From Alphaproteobacteria bacterium (lineage in GTDB: Bacteria; Pseudomonadota; Alphaproteobacteria; Micavibrionales; Micavibrionaceae), in contig JAGRIU010000069.1 in the NCBI GenBank assembly GCA_020443075.1, forward strand, positions 1 to 60,408: a DNA stretch of 60,408 nucleotides, read 5' to 3'. The position numbers were made by a program, and so were the translations under genes. This document shows, piece after piece, positions 42,957-52,571 of the stretch; the stretch's first letter is position 1; every line of letters begins with the position of its first letter. The notes below the pieces were generated by a model, which did no database searches, had not been told where the DNA came from, and worked only from the letters and a program-made list of their open reading frames with translations.

Positions 42957-45602
42957 TTATACAGATGCCAGTTGTTTCAATGCTTGCGAGAGTTTGTTCT
43001 TCGTTGTTTCCGCTTCGGTTTTCTGCTGTTTTTTCTCTTCAATCACCTCTGCGGGCGCTTTAGAGATAAATTGCTCGTTCCCGAGTTGTTGATCAATTTT
43101 CTGGATATCCTGATCCAGTTTTTCGATCGTTTTTTGCAGGCGGGCACGCTCGGCGTCCAGATCTATGATTTCGGCCACGGGCAGGATAATTGTCGCTTCA
43201 TCAACGATAGACTGGATAGAGCCTTTGGGGACTTCACCGGTCAGTTCGATGCTTTCAAGGCGGGCCATACGGCGGATAATTTCGTCAAACTCCGTGAGGT
43301 TTTCCTGTGTTTTGGGCTTAGCATCCTTGACCATCAGCTTGATTTTAGCACCGGCCGGAACATTCATGTCGGCGCGGACGCTGCGGATTTCGCTAACAAT
43401 ACGGATGAGCCATTCCATTTTGGAGTTTGCGTCCTCATTCGGTTTAAGACCCTCGTAGGACGGCCATTGCGCGCTGATCAACATCCCCTGCCCGCCCATA
43501 TTGCGGTACAGCTCTTCTGTGATATAAGGCATGAACGGATTGAGCAGTTTGTATATCTGGCTCAAAACCCAACCACTTGTCTGGCGGACTTCGTCGGCGT
43601 GCTCGCTTCCAGATTGCAAAACGGGTTTGGTGAATTCCAGATACCAGTCACAAAATGTGCCCCAAGTGAATTGATAAATAGCTTGCGCGGCTTCGTTAAA
43701 GCGCATCTCTTCAAAAGCCTTATCAATCAGGCTTCGCGTTTTCACGAGCTGGGATATGATCCATTGATTGGGTGCATATGCGGTGCATGATGGATCGAAA
43801 TCGTCGCTTGCACGGCATTCATTCATTTCGCAATAACGCGAAGCATTCCAAAGCTTTGTCGCGAAGTTGCGGTAGCCTTCGATACGCTCTTCGGAGAGCT
43901 TAATATCGCGGCCTTGCGCCGCCATCGCGATCAGAGTAAAGCGCAGCGCATCGGTGCCGAATTTTTCGATCAAATCCAGCGGGTCCATGACGTTGCCCTT
44001 GGATTTGGACATTTTCTGGCCCTTGGCGTCGCGGACAAGTGCGTGCATGTAAACTTTTTTGAACGGCACATCGCCCATGAAATGGATGCCCATCATCATC
44101 ATGCGGGCCACCCAGAAAAAGATAATGTCAAAGCCGGTAACCAGAACATCTCCGGGGTAATAGCGCTCCAACATCGTTTTTGTTTGCGCGCTTTCATCCG
44201 GCCAACCGAGCGTGGAGAACGGCCAAAGCGCCGATGAAAACCATGTATCGAGCACGTCAGGATCACGCGTGAGAACAGCGTCTTCGCCCGCCTGTTTTTG
44301 TGCTTCGGCTTCGCTTTCGGCGACGTAGACCTTACCATCTTCGTCATACCAGGCCGGAATCTGGTGGCCCCACCAGAGCTGGCGGGAAATACACCAGGGC
44401 TGGATATTATTCATCCATTCGAAATAGGTGTTTTCCCAGTTTTTCGGTACGAATTCGACTTTGCCTGTTTTGACGGCGTCGATGGCCGGAGCTGCCAACG
44501 TTTTGGCATCAACATACCATTGATCGGTCAGGTACGGCTCGATTACGACACCGGAGCGATCACCATAGGGCAGCGCGTTTTTGATATCCTCGACTTCGAC
44601 CAGATAATCCTGTTCGTCGAGTTCAACGAGGATTTTCTTACGCGCATCGTAGCGATCCAGCCCGTGATATTCGGATGGAATGCTCTCCAGATGGGCAATG
44701 CAGGCATGAATATCGAAGATGTTGATCATCGGCAGGTCATGACGGCGTCCCACTTCGAAGTCATTAAAGTCATGGGCCGGTGTAATTTTAACCGCGCCGC
44801 TTCCTTTTTCAGGATCGGAATATTCATCGGCAATGATCGGGATCAGACGGCCTGTGATTGGCAGAACAACAAACTTTCCGACCATGTCCTTATATCGCTC
44901 GTCATCGGGATGGACAGCAACCGCCGTATCGCCGAGCATGGTTTCGGGGCGCGTGGTGGCGACCGTGATGAACTCTTCCTGCGCCCCTTCAACGGGATAG
45001 CGGATGTGCCACATATGGCCTTTTTGTTCGCGTTGCTCAACTTCGAGATCCGAGACGGAGGTTTTGAGTTTCGGGTCCCAGTTGACTAGACGTTTATCGC
45101 GGTAAATCAATCCTTCTTCGTAGAGCTTGACGAAGACCTTGAGGACGGCGGCGGATAGCCCCTCGTCCATGGTAAAACGTTCACGGCTCCAGTCCGGCGT
45201 TGTCCCCAGGCGGCGAAGCTGGCCGACGATTGTGCCGCCGGAATGCGCTTTCCAGTCCCAAACGCGCTCAAGGAATTTCTCACGGCCTAAATCGCGGCGG
45301 GAAATACCTTCAGCATCGAGCATCCGCTCCACAACCATTTGCGTGGCAATCCCAGCATGGTCTGTCCCCGGCTGCCAAAGCGCATCACGGCCTTTTAATC
45401 TGTTGTAGCGGATCAACACGTCCTGAAGCGTATGGTTCAAGGCGTGGCCGATATGTAAGCTGCCGGTCACATTGGGCGGGGGCATCATGATGGTAAAAGT
45501 CTGGGCGCTGCTATCGGGGTTGCAGGCTAAAGCGCCGGAGGCTTCCCAGCGCGCATAAAGTTTTTCTTCGATGGCTTTCGGATCAAATGTTTTGTCGAGC
45601 AT
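42957..45602 (-). CDS. valS: Valyl-tRNA synthetase
   Basis: The enzyme charges tRNA-Val and edits mischarged threonine. The 881-aa class I synthetase shows the HIGH-type PPNVTGSLHIGHALNHTLQD at about residues 38-57, the CP1 editing domain (TTRPETMLGDTAVAVHPDD), the KMSKS motif in KGQKMSKSKGNVMDPL, WCISRQLWWGHQIP and a C-terminal coiled-coil arm (LDAERARLQKTIEKLDQDIQKID). It is the most downstream gene of pcm-tolC-popZ-valS. A 69-base spacer separates it from popZ. Confidence 0.97.
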   Translation of the reverse strand: MLDKTFDPKAIEEKLYARWEASGALACNPDSSAQTFTIMMPPPNVTGSLHIGHALNHTLQDVLIRYNRLKGRDALWQPGTDHAGIATQMVVERMLDAEGISRRDLGREKFLERVWDWKAHSGGTIVGQLRRLGTTPDWSRERFTMDEGLSAAVLKVFVKLYEEGLIYRDKRLVNWDPKLKTSVSDLEVEQREQKGHMWHIRYPVEGAQEEFITVATTRPETMLGDTAVAVHPDDERYKDMVGKFVVLPITGRLIPIIADEYSDPEKGSGAVKITPAHDFNDFEVGRRHDLPMINIFDIHACIAHLESIPSEYHGLDRYDARKKILVELDEQDYLVEVEDIKNALPYGDRSGVVIEPYLTDQWYVDAKTLAAPAIDAVKTGKVEFVPKNWENTYFEWMNNIQPWCISRQLWWGHQIPAWYDEDGKVYVAESEAEAQKQAGEDAVLTRDPDVLDTWFSSALWPFSTLGWPDESAQTKTMLERYYPGDVLVTGFDIIFFWVARMMMMGIHFMGDVPFKKVYMHALVRDAKGQKMSKSKGNVMDPLDLIEKFGTDALRFTLIAMAAQGRDIKLSEERIEGYRNFATKLWNASRYCEMNECRASDDFDPSCTAYAPNQWIISQLVKTRSLIDKAFEEMRFNEAAQAIYQFTWGTFCDWYLEFTKPVLQSGSEHADEVRQTSGWVLSQIYKLLNPFMPYITEELYRNMGGQGMLISAQWPSYEGLKPNEDANSKMEWLIRIVSEIRSVRADMNVPAGAKIKLMVKDAKPKTQENLTEFDEIIRRMARLESIELTGEVPKGSIQSIVDEATIILPVAEIIDLDAERARLQKTIEKLDQDIQKIDQQLGNEQFISKAPAEVIEEKKQQKTEAETTKNKLSQALKQLASV

Positions 45603-45671
45603 GGCGTTCTTTCCCTAAACGATAGGGATCATACGAATTTTAATGGATAAAGCAAGGGTGAAGCGGTTGTT

Positions 45672-46331
45672 TTAATCTTCCATGGCCCGCTTGGCCACAC
45701 GCTCGAGCTCTTCACGCACAAGACGGTCGATGATGGACGGCAGATTCTTATCCAGCCATTCTCGCAAGAGCGGATTCAGTTCGCTGCGCACGATCTCTTC
45801 CAGTGTAATACCGCCACGCTCAATTGCCGTTTTCTTAACGATTTGCGAGAATCCCTCAAGGGCAGCGCTTTCAGCACCACTGGTTAGAAGCGAATCGAGG
45901 CTTTCCGGCTCGGGCGACGGCGCGGTATCTTCTGCAATTTCTTCTTCCGGCTCCGGCATAACGGCCACAGGTTCATCTATATCGCGAAGATCGACCTGCA
46001 CTTCCGGTTCTGGTTCTGGCTCTGGCTCTGGTTCAGCTTCCGGCTCTGGCGGCTCTTCAGATGCCTTTTCTTCCGCGGGTGCCTCCTGTGGTTCTTCCAC
46101 TATGTCGGTGAGTTCGATGGCTTCTTCTTCCTGAGGCATTTCTTCCGGCGCTATGTCCTCCGGCTCCGGTTCAACAGAGACTTCAGGCTCAGGGTCCGGC
46201 ATTTCGTCCACGACCTCCGCAGGCGTGGCTTCACCTTCTGCGACATCATCATCTTCTGAAATGATCTGACGGATCGAGGTCAGAATTTCTTCGATGGAGG
46301 GTTCCTGCTCTTCTGTTTCTTGCTGGGCCAT
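45672..46331 (-). CDS. popZ: Pole-organizing protein PopZ family (DUF2497)
   Basis: PopZ assembles polar scaffolds that anchor chromosome-segregation and signalling proteins. The 219-aa product has the conserved N-terminal helix (PSIEEILTSIRQIISEDDD, residues 11-29), a long Pro/Glu/Asp-rich spacer with several EPEP repeats (about 40-125) that behaves as a disordered acidic region, and the C-terminal oligomerisation block (GITLEEIVRSELNPLLREWLDKNLP, VERVAKRAMED-like). Location between tolC and valS is the normal alphaproteobacterial one. The acidic spacer is encoded by near-repetitive GGCTCTGG-type bases on the minus strand. Confidence 0.92.
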   Translation of the reverse strand: MAQQETEEQEPSIEEILTSIRQIISEDDDVAEGEATPAEVVDEMPDPEPEVSVEPEPEDIAPEEMPQEEEAIELTDIVEEPQEAPAEEKASEEPPEPEAEPEPEPEPEPEVQVDLRDIDEPVAVMPEPEEEIAEDTAPSPEPESLDSLLTSGAESAALEGFSQIVKKTAIERGGITLEEIVRSELNPLLREWLDKNLPSIIDRLVREELERVAKRAMED

Positions 46332-46412
46332 ATTTTTAATGATCAGAATTTAATCCTAGATTGACGTTAGTTCAGTCTCACTCATTGAAGGGCGCTTGTC
46401 AAAGAGGGAATG

Positions 46413-47870
46413 TTATCTTTCCCCAAGCCTATCCACATTTATGTTGAAGAGCTGCCATTTGAAATCTTCAAGCCCTACACCGACAGCGGCGGCTTCCTGG
46501 ACGAACCCCAACGTATCAGGCGTGAGCTGCCCCAGAACCGACAGAAGCTGGACTTGCGCCACTGTTTCATTGCGCTGCGCCGTAACCAAAGCGGTCTGGG
46601 CATCGAGATATTCCTGATCGGCATCCAGAGCGTCCAAAACCGTGCGGGAGCCGAATTCGGCTTCGGCATTGACGCCTTCTTTAGCAATTTCAGATGCTTC
46701 AACCTGTGCTTTGCGGGCCTCGATCTCGGCGCGGGCTGCCAAAAGCTCTTCCCAGCTCTGCACGGCCATCTGGCGGGCCTGTCTTTTGGCCCCGACAATA
46801 TCCATAAAACGCTGGTTGGCGACGTGCTTGGCCTGTCGTACACGCGAACGCACGGCGCCGGATTGGTAAAGAGGAATACTGGCCGATACGCCTATTGATT
46901 TGCTGGTTTGCTGGTCGATCAATCCGGGGGCCGGATCATAGCTGCGATCCCAGTTCGCCGAAAGCGAGATTTGCGGCAGTAACTCCCCGAACACGCTCTC
47001 AACATCTTCTTCGGCCGCTTTTTGTTCGCTGATCGCGGCCATTACGTATGGGTTTTTGCTTTCTGCGCTTTGCGTAGCCACATCCAGCGTTTCAGGCAGA
47101 GCATATTCCGGATACGGTGTTTCCAGCGCTTCCGGTCTAAAGCCCGTCAGTTGTTCGAACAAAGCTTCGCTTGCCCGCAGATTTCCGCGTGCGGTAATAA
47201 TCTGGGCTTGCGCATCGGCCAGACGGGCATTGGCCTGTTCCACGTCCGTTTTGGTTAATTCGCCGACGGTAAAGCGGTCCTGCGTGGCTTCACTTTGGCG
47301 GGCAATAACCTCTTTATTGTTATTGGCCAGCTCCAACAGCGCGCGGGCGCGGACAACATCCATGTACACCGTTGCGGTTTGCAGCAGCACATCCTGTTCC
47401 ATGGCGATCAACCGGGCGGCGGCGGCTTTAATCGCATGTTTGGCCGCGCGCACTTGTGCGAATGTCGAGCCGCCACGATAAATATTCTGATTTACGGACA
47501 GGCCGATATCTTTCGTAACCGTGTTGCTTTCCTGCGATGAAAAGGCAGACTGGTCGCTGTTACTGGCTGTTACGGCGGCATCAGCGGTAACACTGGGAAG
47601 CCACCCGGACAGAGCTTGCGGCAGGTTTTCCTGCACGGCGCGCAGCTGCGACCTGGCGGCCATCAGGCTCGGGTTATTCAGGTATGTCAACGCCAAGACA
47701 GATTGCAGAGTTTGCGTTTTCGCCGTAACGGCTTGTTCTTGTTGCTGCTCCGGAGAGCTTTTGTCCTTCTCGTCTTGTGCAAAAGCCATTTGTGAGCACA
47801 CAAACAAAGGAAGGAGAGCTCCGAACAAGAGCGTCCTTTTGAACAAAAGGTTTTGAAACTGTTTCATCAT
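46413..47870 (-). CDS. tolC: TolC family outer-membrane efflux protein
   Basis: TolC-type proteins form trimeric outer-membrane exit ducts for type I secretion and RND efflux pumps. The 485-aa protein has a signal peptide (residues 10-31, cut near AFAQDE) and two repeats of the OEP domain (SLMAARSQLRAVQENLPQA, and RVRQAKHVANQRFMDIVGAKRQ) with long helices and the FTVGELTKTDVEQANA and GSRTVLDALDADQEYLDAQ motifs. No inner-membrane pump or adaptor gene is adjacent. It is followed by popZ and preceded by pcm. Confidence 0.93.
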   Translation of the reverse strand: MMKQFQNLLFKRTLLFGALLPLFVCSQMAFAQDEKDKSSPEQQQEQAVTAKTQTLQSVLALTYLNNPSLMAARSQLRAVQENLPQALSGWLPSVTADAAVTASNSDQSAFSSQESNTVTKDIGLSVNQNIYRGGSTFAQVRAAKHAIKAAAARLIAMEQDVLLQTATVYMDVVRARALLELANNNKEVIARQSEATQDRFTVGELTKTDVEQANARLADAQAQIITARGNLRASEALFEQLTGFRPEALETPYPEYALPETLDVATQSAESKNPYVMAAISEQKAAEEDVESVFGELLPQISLSANWDRSYDPAPGLIDQQTSKSIGVSASIPLYQSGAVRSRVRQAKHVANQRFMDIVGAKRQARQMAVQSWEELLAARAEIEARKAQVEASEIAKEGVNAEAEFGSRTVLDALDADQEYLDAQTALVTAQRNETVAQVQLLSVLGQLTPDTLGFVQEAAAVGVGLEDFKWQLFNINVDRLGER

Positions 47871-47887
47871 GGATAAACCCGAGAGTT

Positions 47888-48556
47888 TTAAAAGGCGAAG
47901 GCCGGTGCCGGTTCAAACCCCGGAAGGTACGACCCGGCCGCGTCAAAGAGAGTATACGACGAAAAGCCTTTTTCTCCAAGGCTTTCTATTAGAGTCACGC
48001 GGCCTATATGGGCTCCCGCCGGACGAATGATGCACACCATGCGCCCCCCCGATGCTAGCTGAGCTACAAGTTTTTCAGGTATTTCCGCTAATGCGCCATT
48101 ACAGACGATCAGGTCATAGGGCGCGTTTTTAGACTGACCTTCGGGCAAAGCCCCGAGAAAAGAAACAATATTGCAGGCTCCTAAATCCTGCCAGACTTTA
48201 TCGGCATGCTCCAAAAAAGCTTGTTCATTATCCAAAGCCACGACGGTCGTCACAAGGGAGGACAAAATCGCCGAAGAATACCCTGTAGCGCATCCAACGT
48301 CCAACACGACGTGCTGAGGACTTGGTGACAGGGCCTCTATCATTTTGGCGTGGACAAGCGGTTCGAGCAAATAACGCCCGTGCCCTAGGACGATTTCTTC
48401 GTCTTTATACGCTATTCCGGCCGCGCTTTCGGGAACGAAGCGCTCTTTGGGCGTGTTTTTAAATGCCTCTAAAATGGCCGGATTGATAACGCCTGCGGTG
48501 CGGATCTGGCTCTCGAGCATATTTATGCGGGCTTGTGCAAAGTTCGGTGTCGGCAT
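47888..48556 (-). CDS. pcm: Protein-L-isoaspartate O-methyltransferase
   Basis: The enzyme methylates isoaspartyl residues in damaged proteins so they can be repaired. The 222-aa SAM-dependent methyltransferase has HVVLDVGCATGYSSAIL (motif I), the PCMT-family MLESQIRTAGV start and LVHAKMIEALSP substrate region. Some alphaproteobacterial Pcm-like proteins lack repair activity; I cannot tell which applies. It is 17 bases upstream of tolC on the same strand, and the pair is conserved. The 175 bases beyond its start (48557-48731) contain only a promoter-like TTGACT at 48682 before tRNA-Cys. Confidence 0.9.
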   Translation of the reverse strand: MPTPNFAQARINMLESQIRTAGVINPAILEAFKNTPKERFVPESAAGIAYKDEEIVLGHGRYLLEPLVHAKMIEALSPSPQHVVLDVGCATGYSSAILSSLVTTVVALDNEQAFLEHADKVWQDLGACNIVSFLGALPEGQSKNAPYDLIVCNGALAEIPEKLVAQLASGGRMVCIIRPAGAHIGRVTLIESLGEKGFSSYTLFDAAGSYLPGFEPAPAFAF

Positions 48557-48731
48557 TTTTATAAAGACTTCAATCTTGTTTATCGCGCGCGATAGGCTCG
48601 CTGCTTTTTGCTTACAAAATTTTTTGCGGCTTGGCTAGAGCGTTTTTACACTTGAGCTGTCAATGGGCAAAAGGCTTTCTATTGACTTTGAAACGCATTA
48701 TCCTCTAAAGAGTTTAGGCAATCTTTTAAAA

Positions 48732-48805
48732 GGCGCGGTGGCAGAGTGGCTATGCAGCGGATTGCAAATCCGTGTACACCGGTTCGACTCCGGTCCGTGC
48801 CTCCA
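48732..48805 (+). tRNA. tRNA-Cys (anticodon GCA)
   Basis: The 74-base gene has acceptor GGCGCGG pairing with CCGTGCC (one G-T pair), discriminator T and encoded CCA. The anticodon arm GCGGA-TTGCAAA-TCCGT gives GCA, and the T arm has GGTTCGACTCC. It lies 33 bases before the surface-glycan block. Confidence 0.96.
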
Positions 48806-48837
48806 TCGCTTCTGTCGCGGGAGAGTTTTCAAAGCCC

Positions 48838-50574
48838 ATGAATCGCGATCAAATCCGCTTTATTGATTACAGTCTTTATATTCTTCTGGCTCTTGTTTTT
48901 GCCGCCCGGGTGTACACTATTCCGCGCTACGGCATAAACTGGGACGAAACTTTTTACCTTTCTAAAATCTATGATTTTGCGGACGGACGCCTCAGTGCCC
49001 TTTTTCAACAAGGCGGTGTGTATTTCTTCCAGTGGTTACGCCTCATTCCCGGCACTGAAGTTGAGAAAATTATCGCCGGACGCTTTGCTATGTTAGGACT
49101 AAACGTCGTGACGGGGGCCATGATTTTTTTAATCTCCCGGCAATTCTTCTCAAAGACCAGCTCCTTGCTTGCCGTGCTCAGCTATTTTTGCGTTTCCTAT
49201 GTGTGCTGGCAAGGAGCCAGCTTTCGTGCTGATCCCCTTATTACAGCGCTGATGATGAGCGCTCTGTTTATTGCCATCACAAAGCCCGAGACATTTTTTT
49301 ACGGCTTTTTGACGGCCCTTCTCATCGCACTTTCAGGCTTTGTCAGTATAAAGTCTGTTTTTTTGGCGATACCGCTCGGGCTTGCTTTATTAGTGCGTTA
49401 CAAAGAGGCTCAATTTGATCGCAGGCTTTTGCATTATACTCTTTTTGTTTCCATAGGTTCCGTTTTGTTTTTTGGCGCCTTAGTGATGCTTCACAGCACA
49501 TTTCTTTCCAATCAGACAACGCGCTTGGGAGAACAGCCAACACTCCATCACCACATTGAAATGTTCATATTGAACGCAGGATTCTTTCACTCTCCGCAAT
49601 ACATAGTCACAACCTTGATTTTTGATTTCGGGTTTTGGCTTTTATTGCTGTGGGGGCTTGTCCTTGCTTTCAAAGAACTCAGAACCTCCAAACTCCTCAC
49701 ACATTCTCAGCTTTTGATTTTGTTAAGCCTGGCCGTACCGCTTTTCACTTTGATTTTTTACCGCAATGTTTTTCCGTACTATTATGCCTTTATGCTGGCG
49801 CCGGTCTCCGTATTGTGCGGGATGAGCAGTGAGTATTTTATAAGGAAGCGCAAAAACGCCTCATTTTTGTTTTTTGCACTTACGGGACTCTTTTCCGCAA
49901 ACCTCTTAATACACAACATTTCAAGAACGAACCTCATTAACATGCAAACGCAAAAAGAGTTCATTGAGACGGTGCACAAGATCTTTCCTGAACCCGTGCC
50001 TTACCTGGATACGCACAGCATGATTTCGTCTTATCCTAAAGTTGGTTTTTTCATGAGTACGGCTGGTGTGAACAGATATTTAAACGATGAGAGATACTTC
50101 CTCGAAGACCTGATGATACGGCAACACCCTCTCTTTGTTATTGCGTCTAATACAGTTCATAAAGTCGGAAAAATCGGCAATTCGGATCCTAACAGCAAAA
50201 TGGTTTTGGGCGATGAAAGCGATACGTTTTATTATAAGCTTAAACCCGAGGATCAAGGCTTTATAAATCAAAATTATCTCCACCATTGGCGGCAGCTTTA
50301 TGTCGCGGGGAAAACTTTTGAGAACATTTCTCGTGCTCCTCATACTTTCGATCTTTATATCGGAGGGCCTTATACGGTTGAGGCCGATCACCCCGTTACG
50401 ATTGACGGCGCCCGCCATATCCCCGGCGAGGTTGTTCTACTCAAAGCCGGGACACACACGATTTTGTCTCACTCAGATGAACAAACCGCCACGCTGCGCT
50501 GGGGCGATCGTCTTTATCGCCCGCAAGAAACTTTGAAACCCGAAGACATTCCCCCGCTTTACACGACTTTTTAA
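48838..50574 (+). CDS. GT-C fold membrane glycosyltransferase (ArnT/PMT-like)
   Basis: This 578-aa protein has about ten membrane helices in its first 420 residues and a C-terminal extracytoplasmic domain of about 150 residues that ends in predicted beta strands (GGPYTVEADHPVTIDG). I start it at the ATG at 48838 because an earlier in-frame ATG lies inside tRNA-Cys. The first loop carries NWDETFYLS at 34-42, the catalytic acidic motif of GT-C enzymes such as ArnT and PMT, which use polyprenyl-phosphate sugar donors at the periplasmic face. Acceptor and sugar are unknown. The GT2 enzyme downstream could supply its lipid-linked donor. Confidence 0.8.
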   Translation: MNRDQIRFIDYSLYILLALVFAARVYTIPRYGINWDETFYLSKIYDFADGRLSALFQQGGVYFFQWLRLIPGTEVEKIIAGRFAMLGLNVVTGAMIFLISRQFFSKTSSLLAVLSYFCVSYVCWQGASFRADPLITALMMSALFIAITKPETFFYGFLTALLIALSGFVSIKSVFLAIPLGLALLVRYKEAQFDRRLLHYTLFVSIGSVLFFGALVMLHSTFLSNQTTRLGEQPTLHHHIEMFILNAGFFHSPQYIVTTLIFDFGFWLLLLWGLVLAFKELRTSKLLTHSQLLILLSLAVPLFTLIFYRNVFPYYYAFMLAPVSVLCGMSSEYFIRKRKNASFLFFALTGLFSANLLIHNISRTNLINMQTQKEFIETVHKIFPEPVPYLDTHSMISSYPKVGFFMSTAGVNRYLNDERYFLEDLMIRQHPLFVIASNTVHKVGKIGNSDPNSKMVLGDESDTFYYKLKPEDQGFINQNYLHHWRQLYVAGKTFENISRAPHTFDLYIGGPYTVEADHPVTIDGARHIPGEVVLLKAGTHTILSHSDEQTATLRWGDRLYRPQETLKPEDIPPLYTTF

Positions 50575-50650
50575 ATACCCGCGAGAAGCATTTGCCTGCG
50601 CTGCTTTAAATATGTAGAATCGCTGGGTAATTTTCGACGAGAAAGCCAAC

Positions 50651-51604
50651 ATGAAATTGATTGTCCAGATTCCTTGTTACAACGAAGCCGAGACGCTGGA
50701 AAGTGTGATCAGCACTATTCCGAAACGCATCGAAGGTATAGATAAAATTGAGACTCTGATTATAGACGATGGTTCGACGGACGGCACGTCGGAACTGGCC
50801 AAAAAGATCGGCGTTACCCATATTATCCGCCACGCCAAAAACAAGGGGCTGGCGCGCAGTTTTCACCGCGGAATTGATGAATGTCTGAAACGCGGCGCCG
50901 ATATTATCGTTAACACGGATGGCGACAACCAATACGATAGCGCGGATATTGCCAAGCTTGTTGCCCCCGTGGTGCGCGGTGAAGCCGATATTGTCGTCGG
51001 CGATCGCGGCGGCATGGACAACCCGCATTTTTCGACCTTTAAAAAACGTTTACAGGTTTTCGGGAGCTGGGTCATCGGTAAAATGGTCGGTTATAACATC
51101 CCGGATGCGGTGAGCGGTTTCCGCGCCATTTCCCGGGATGCGGCGCAACGCCTCAATATCGTTTCGGACTTCAGTTATACAATCGAGATGCTGGTCATTG
51201 CCGGGGCGCGGCGCATGGCCGTCATATCCGTGCCCATCAATACTAATGGAAAAACGCGGGAATCGCGGCTGTTCAAGAGCATTCCTTATTTTCTCAAAAT
51301 GTCGGTATCGACGCTGCTGCGCATGTATACGATGCACAGTCCGTTGCGGGTGTTTCTGGTGTTGGGCGGCGGGCTGTTTTTTATTGGGGCGTTGCCGATT
51401 GTCCGGTTTTTGTTTTATTATTTCGGCGGCGACGGCGGTGGACACATCCAGTCTTTGATTATTGGCGGCACGCTGTGTATGCTCGGTTTTATGACGCTCT
51501 TGGCCGGCGTTTTAGCAGATCTTGTTCACTTTAACCGCCGATTACTGGAGAAAGCTTTGTATAAGATCCACCGGTTGGAATGCGAGCTTGACCGGACGCA
51601 ATAG
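50651..51604 (+). CDS. Family 2 glycosyltransferase with C-terminal membrane helices
   Basis: This 317-aa protein has an N-terminal GT-A domain (IVQIPCYNEAETLESVI, IIDDGSTDGTSELAKK, VNTDGDNQYDSADI with its DxD-type DGD, AVSGFRAISRDAAQ) and two C-terminal hydrophobic helices at about 233-255 and 268-290. The type resembles dolichyl- or polyprenyl-phosphate mannose/glucose synthases, which would make the lipid-sugar donor for the GT-C protein encoded 76 bases upstream. Its stop is one base before the next gene. Sugar unknown. Confidence 0.88.
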   Translation: MKLIVQIPCYNEAETLESVISTIPKRIEGIDKIETLIIDDGSTDGTSELAKKIGVTHIIRHAKNKGLARSFHRGIDECLKRGADIIVNTDGDNQYDSADIAKLVAPVVRGEADIVVGDRGGMDNPHFSTFKKRLQVFGSWVIGKMVGYNIPDAVSGFRAISRDAAQRLNIVSDFSYTIEMLVIAGARRMAVISVPINTNGKTRESRLFKSIPYFLKMSVSTLLRMYTMHSPLRVFLVLGGGLFFIGALPIVRFLFYYFGGDGGGHIQSLIIGGTLCMLGFMTLLAGVLADLVHFNRRLLEKALYKIHRLECELDRTQ

Positions 51605-51605
51605 C

Positions 51606-52523
51606 ATGCATTTTCTAGAATTTATCGCTAGGATGGAAGAGAGAAGTACCAAACTTCTAAGATCTGAACTCTGGGCACGCTTTAAACACCCCACAGTCAG
51701 GCAAATCGTATTTTCCGCCGCTTTTGCGGCTTTTATCGGCGGCATTTTTTTATCAATCCAGGCGGAGCCGAAGCTATTACAAAATATCTCGCTCCCCCCC
51801 GCTTTACTTGCTTTGCTCATTTTCGTTCCCGCTAAAATATTTTTGATCATCATTGATTTTCAGCTGACGGCTCGTTTACTCAATAAAAGCATTCGTTTCA
51901 CAAGCGCGGCACAAACAATCGTATTGGCAAGTGCCGCCAATATGTTGCCTTTACCGGGGGGGGTGATGGTCCGCGCCTCTCGCTTCAAGACTTTGGGAAT
52001 CTCTTATAAAGACGGTCTTTTTCTTTCTGTTTTGGTTGCTTTCCTTTGGGTCGGTTCCGCTTTTATATATGCGGGCGCCTGTGCTTTGTTCATCAACCAT
52101 TTGTGGCTCGGCTTTTTCCTTTTTGGTGCGGGCGCTCCGGTTTTATTCGGCAGCGCGGGGCTTATTCACTATCTGTATAAGAATATTCGATATGTTCTGT
52201 CTTTAATTGCCGTGCGTTGCCTTATTACTTTAACGGAGGCCGGGAGATTATTTTTCTGCTTTGCTGCCCTTCATGTCGGGGCCGATTTTGTTCACTCTTC
52301 GATTCTGTCTGTCGCCCCAGCTGTCGGTGCTATGGTTGTTATTGTTCCGTCCGGCCTTGGTATTATCGAAGCCGTTTCCGCACTTCTCGGCGGGGTTTTG
52401 GATGTTGGCGCAAGCGCATCCTACATGGCCAGTACGCTTAGCAGAATCCTGTGGCTTATCGTCAATTTATTTCTCGGCATTTTCGTTTTCGTCGCCATCA
52501 AAGTTTCAAAGAAACCGACCTGA
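51606..52523 (+). CDS. Flippase-like integral membrane protein (LPG synthase TM/UPF0104 family)
   Basis: This 305-aa hydrophobic protein has about eight membrane helices and the family motif ANMLPLPGGVMVRASRFKTLG at about 107-127, with a late VVIVPSGLGIIEAVSALLGGV helix. It lacks the soluble lysylphosphatidylglycerol synthase domain, so it belongs to the stand-alone membrane family that often sits in glycan loci. It follows the GT2 gene with one base between stop and ATG. A role in moving a lipid-linked sugar or intermediate is inferred from neighbours. Confidence 0.78.
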   Translation: MHFLEFIARMEERSTKLLRSELWARFKHPTVRQIVFSAAFAAFIGGIFLSIQAEPKLLQNISLPPALLALLIFVPAKIFLIIIDFQLTARLLNKSIRFTSAAQTIVLASAANMLPLPGGVMVRASRFKTLGISYKDGLFLSVLVAFLWVGSAFIYAGACALFINHLWLGFFLFGAGAPVLFGSAGLIHYLYKNIRYVLSLIAVRCLITLTEAGRLFFCFAALHVGADFVHSSILSVAPAVGAMVVIVPSGLGIIEAVSALLGGVLDVGASASYMASTLSRILWLIVNLFLGIFVFVAIKVSKKPT

Positions 52524-52571
52524 AGAGAATAGCCTTGAAACGTAAAAAGCTTGTACAGCACGTTTGTGCCT

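Noticed and set aside
42846..45089. Two long plus-strand frames opposite valS (about 314 and 263 codons)
   Set aside because: They lie wholly or almost wholly over a complete valyl-tRNA synthetase and translate to Phe/Asp-rich sequence without domains.
46000..46110. GGCTCTGG-type repeats as tandem-repeat DNA
   Set aside because: They are the codons of the acidic Pro-Glu spacer of PopZ, irregular in length, and explained by protein composition.
48772..48837. Earlier start for the GT-C glycosyltransferase within tRNA-Cys
   Set aside because: The frame would overlap the tRNA gene; the ATG at 48838 begins just before the first hydrophobic region.
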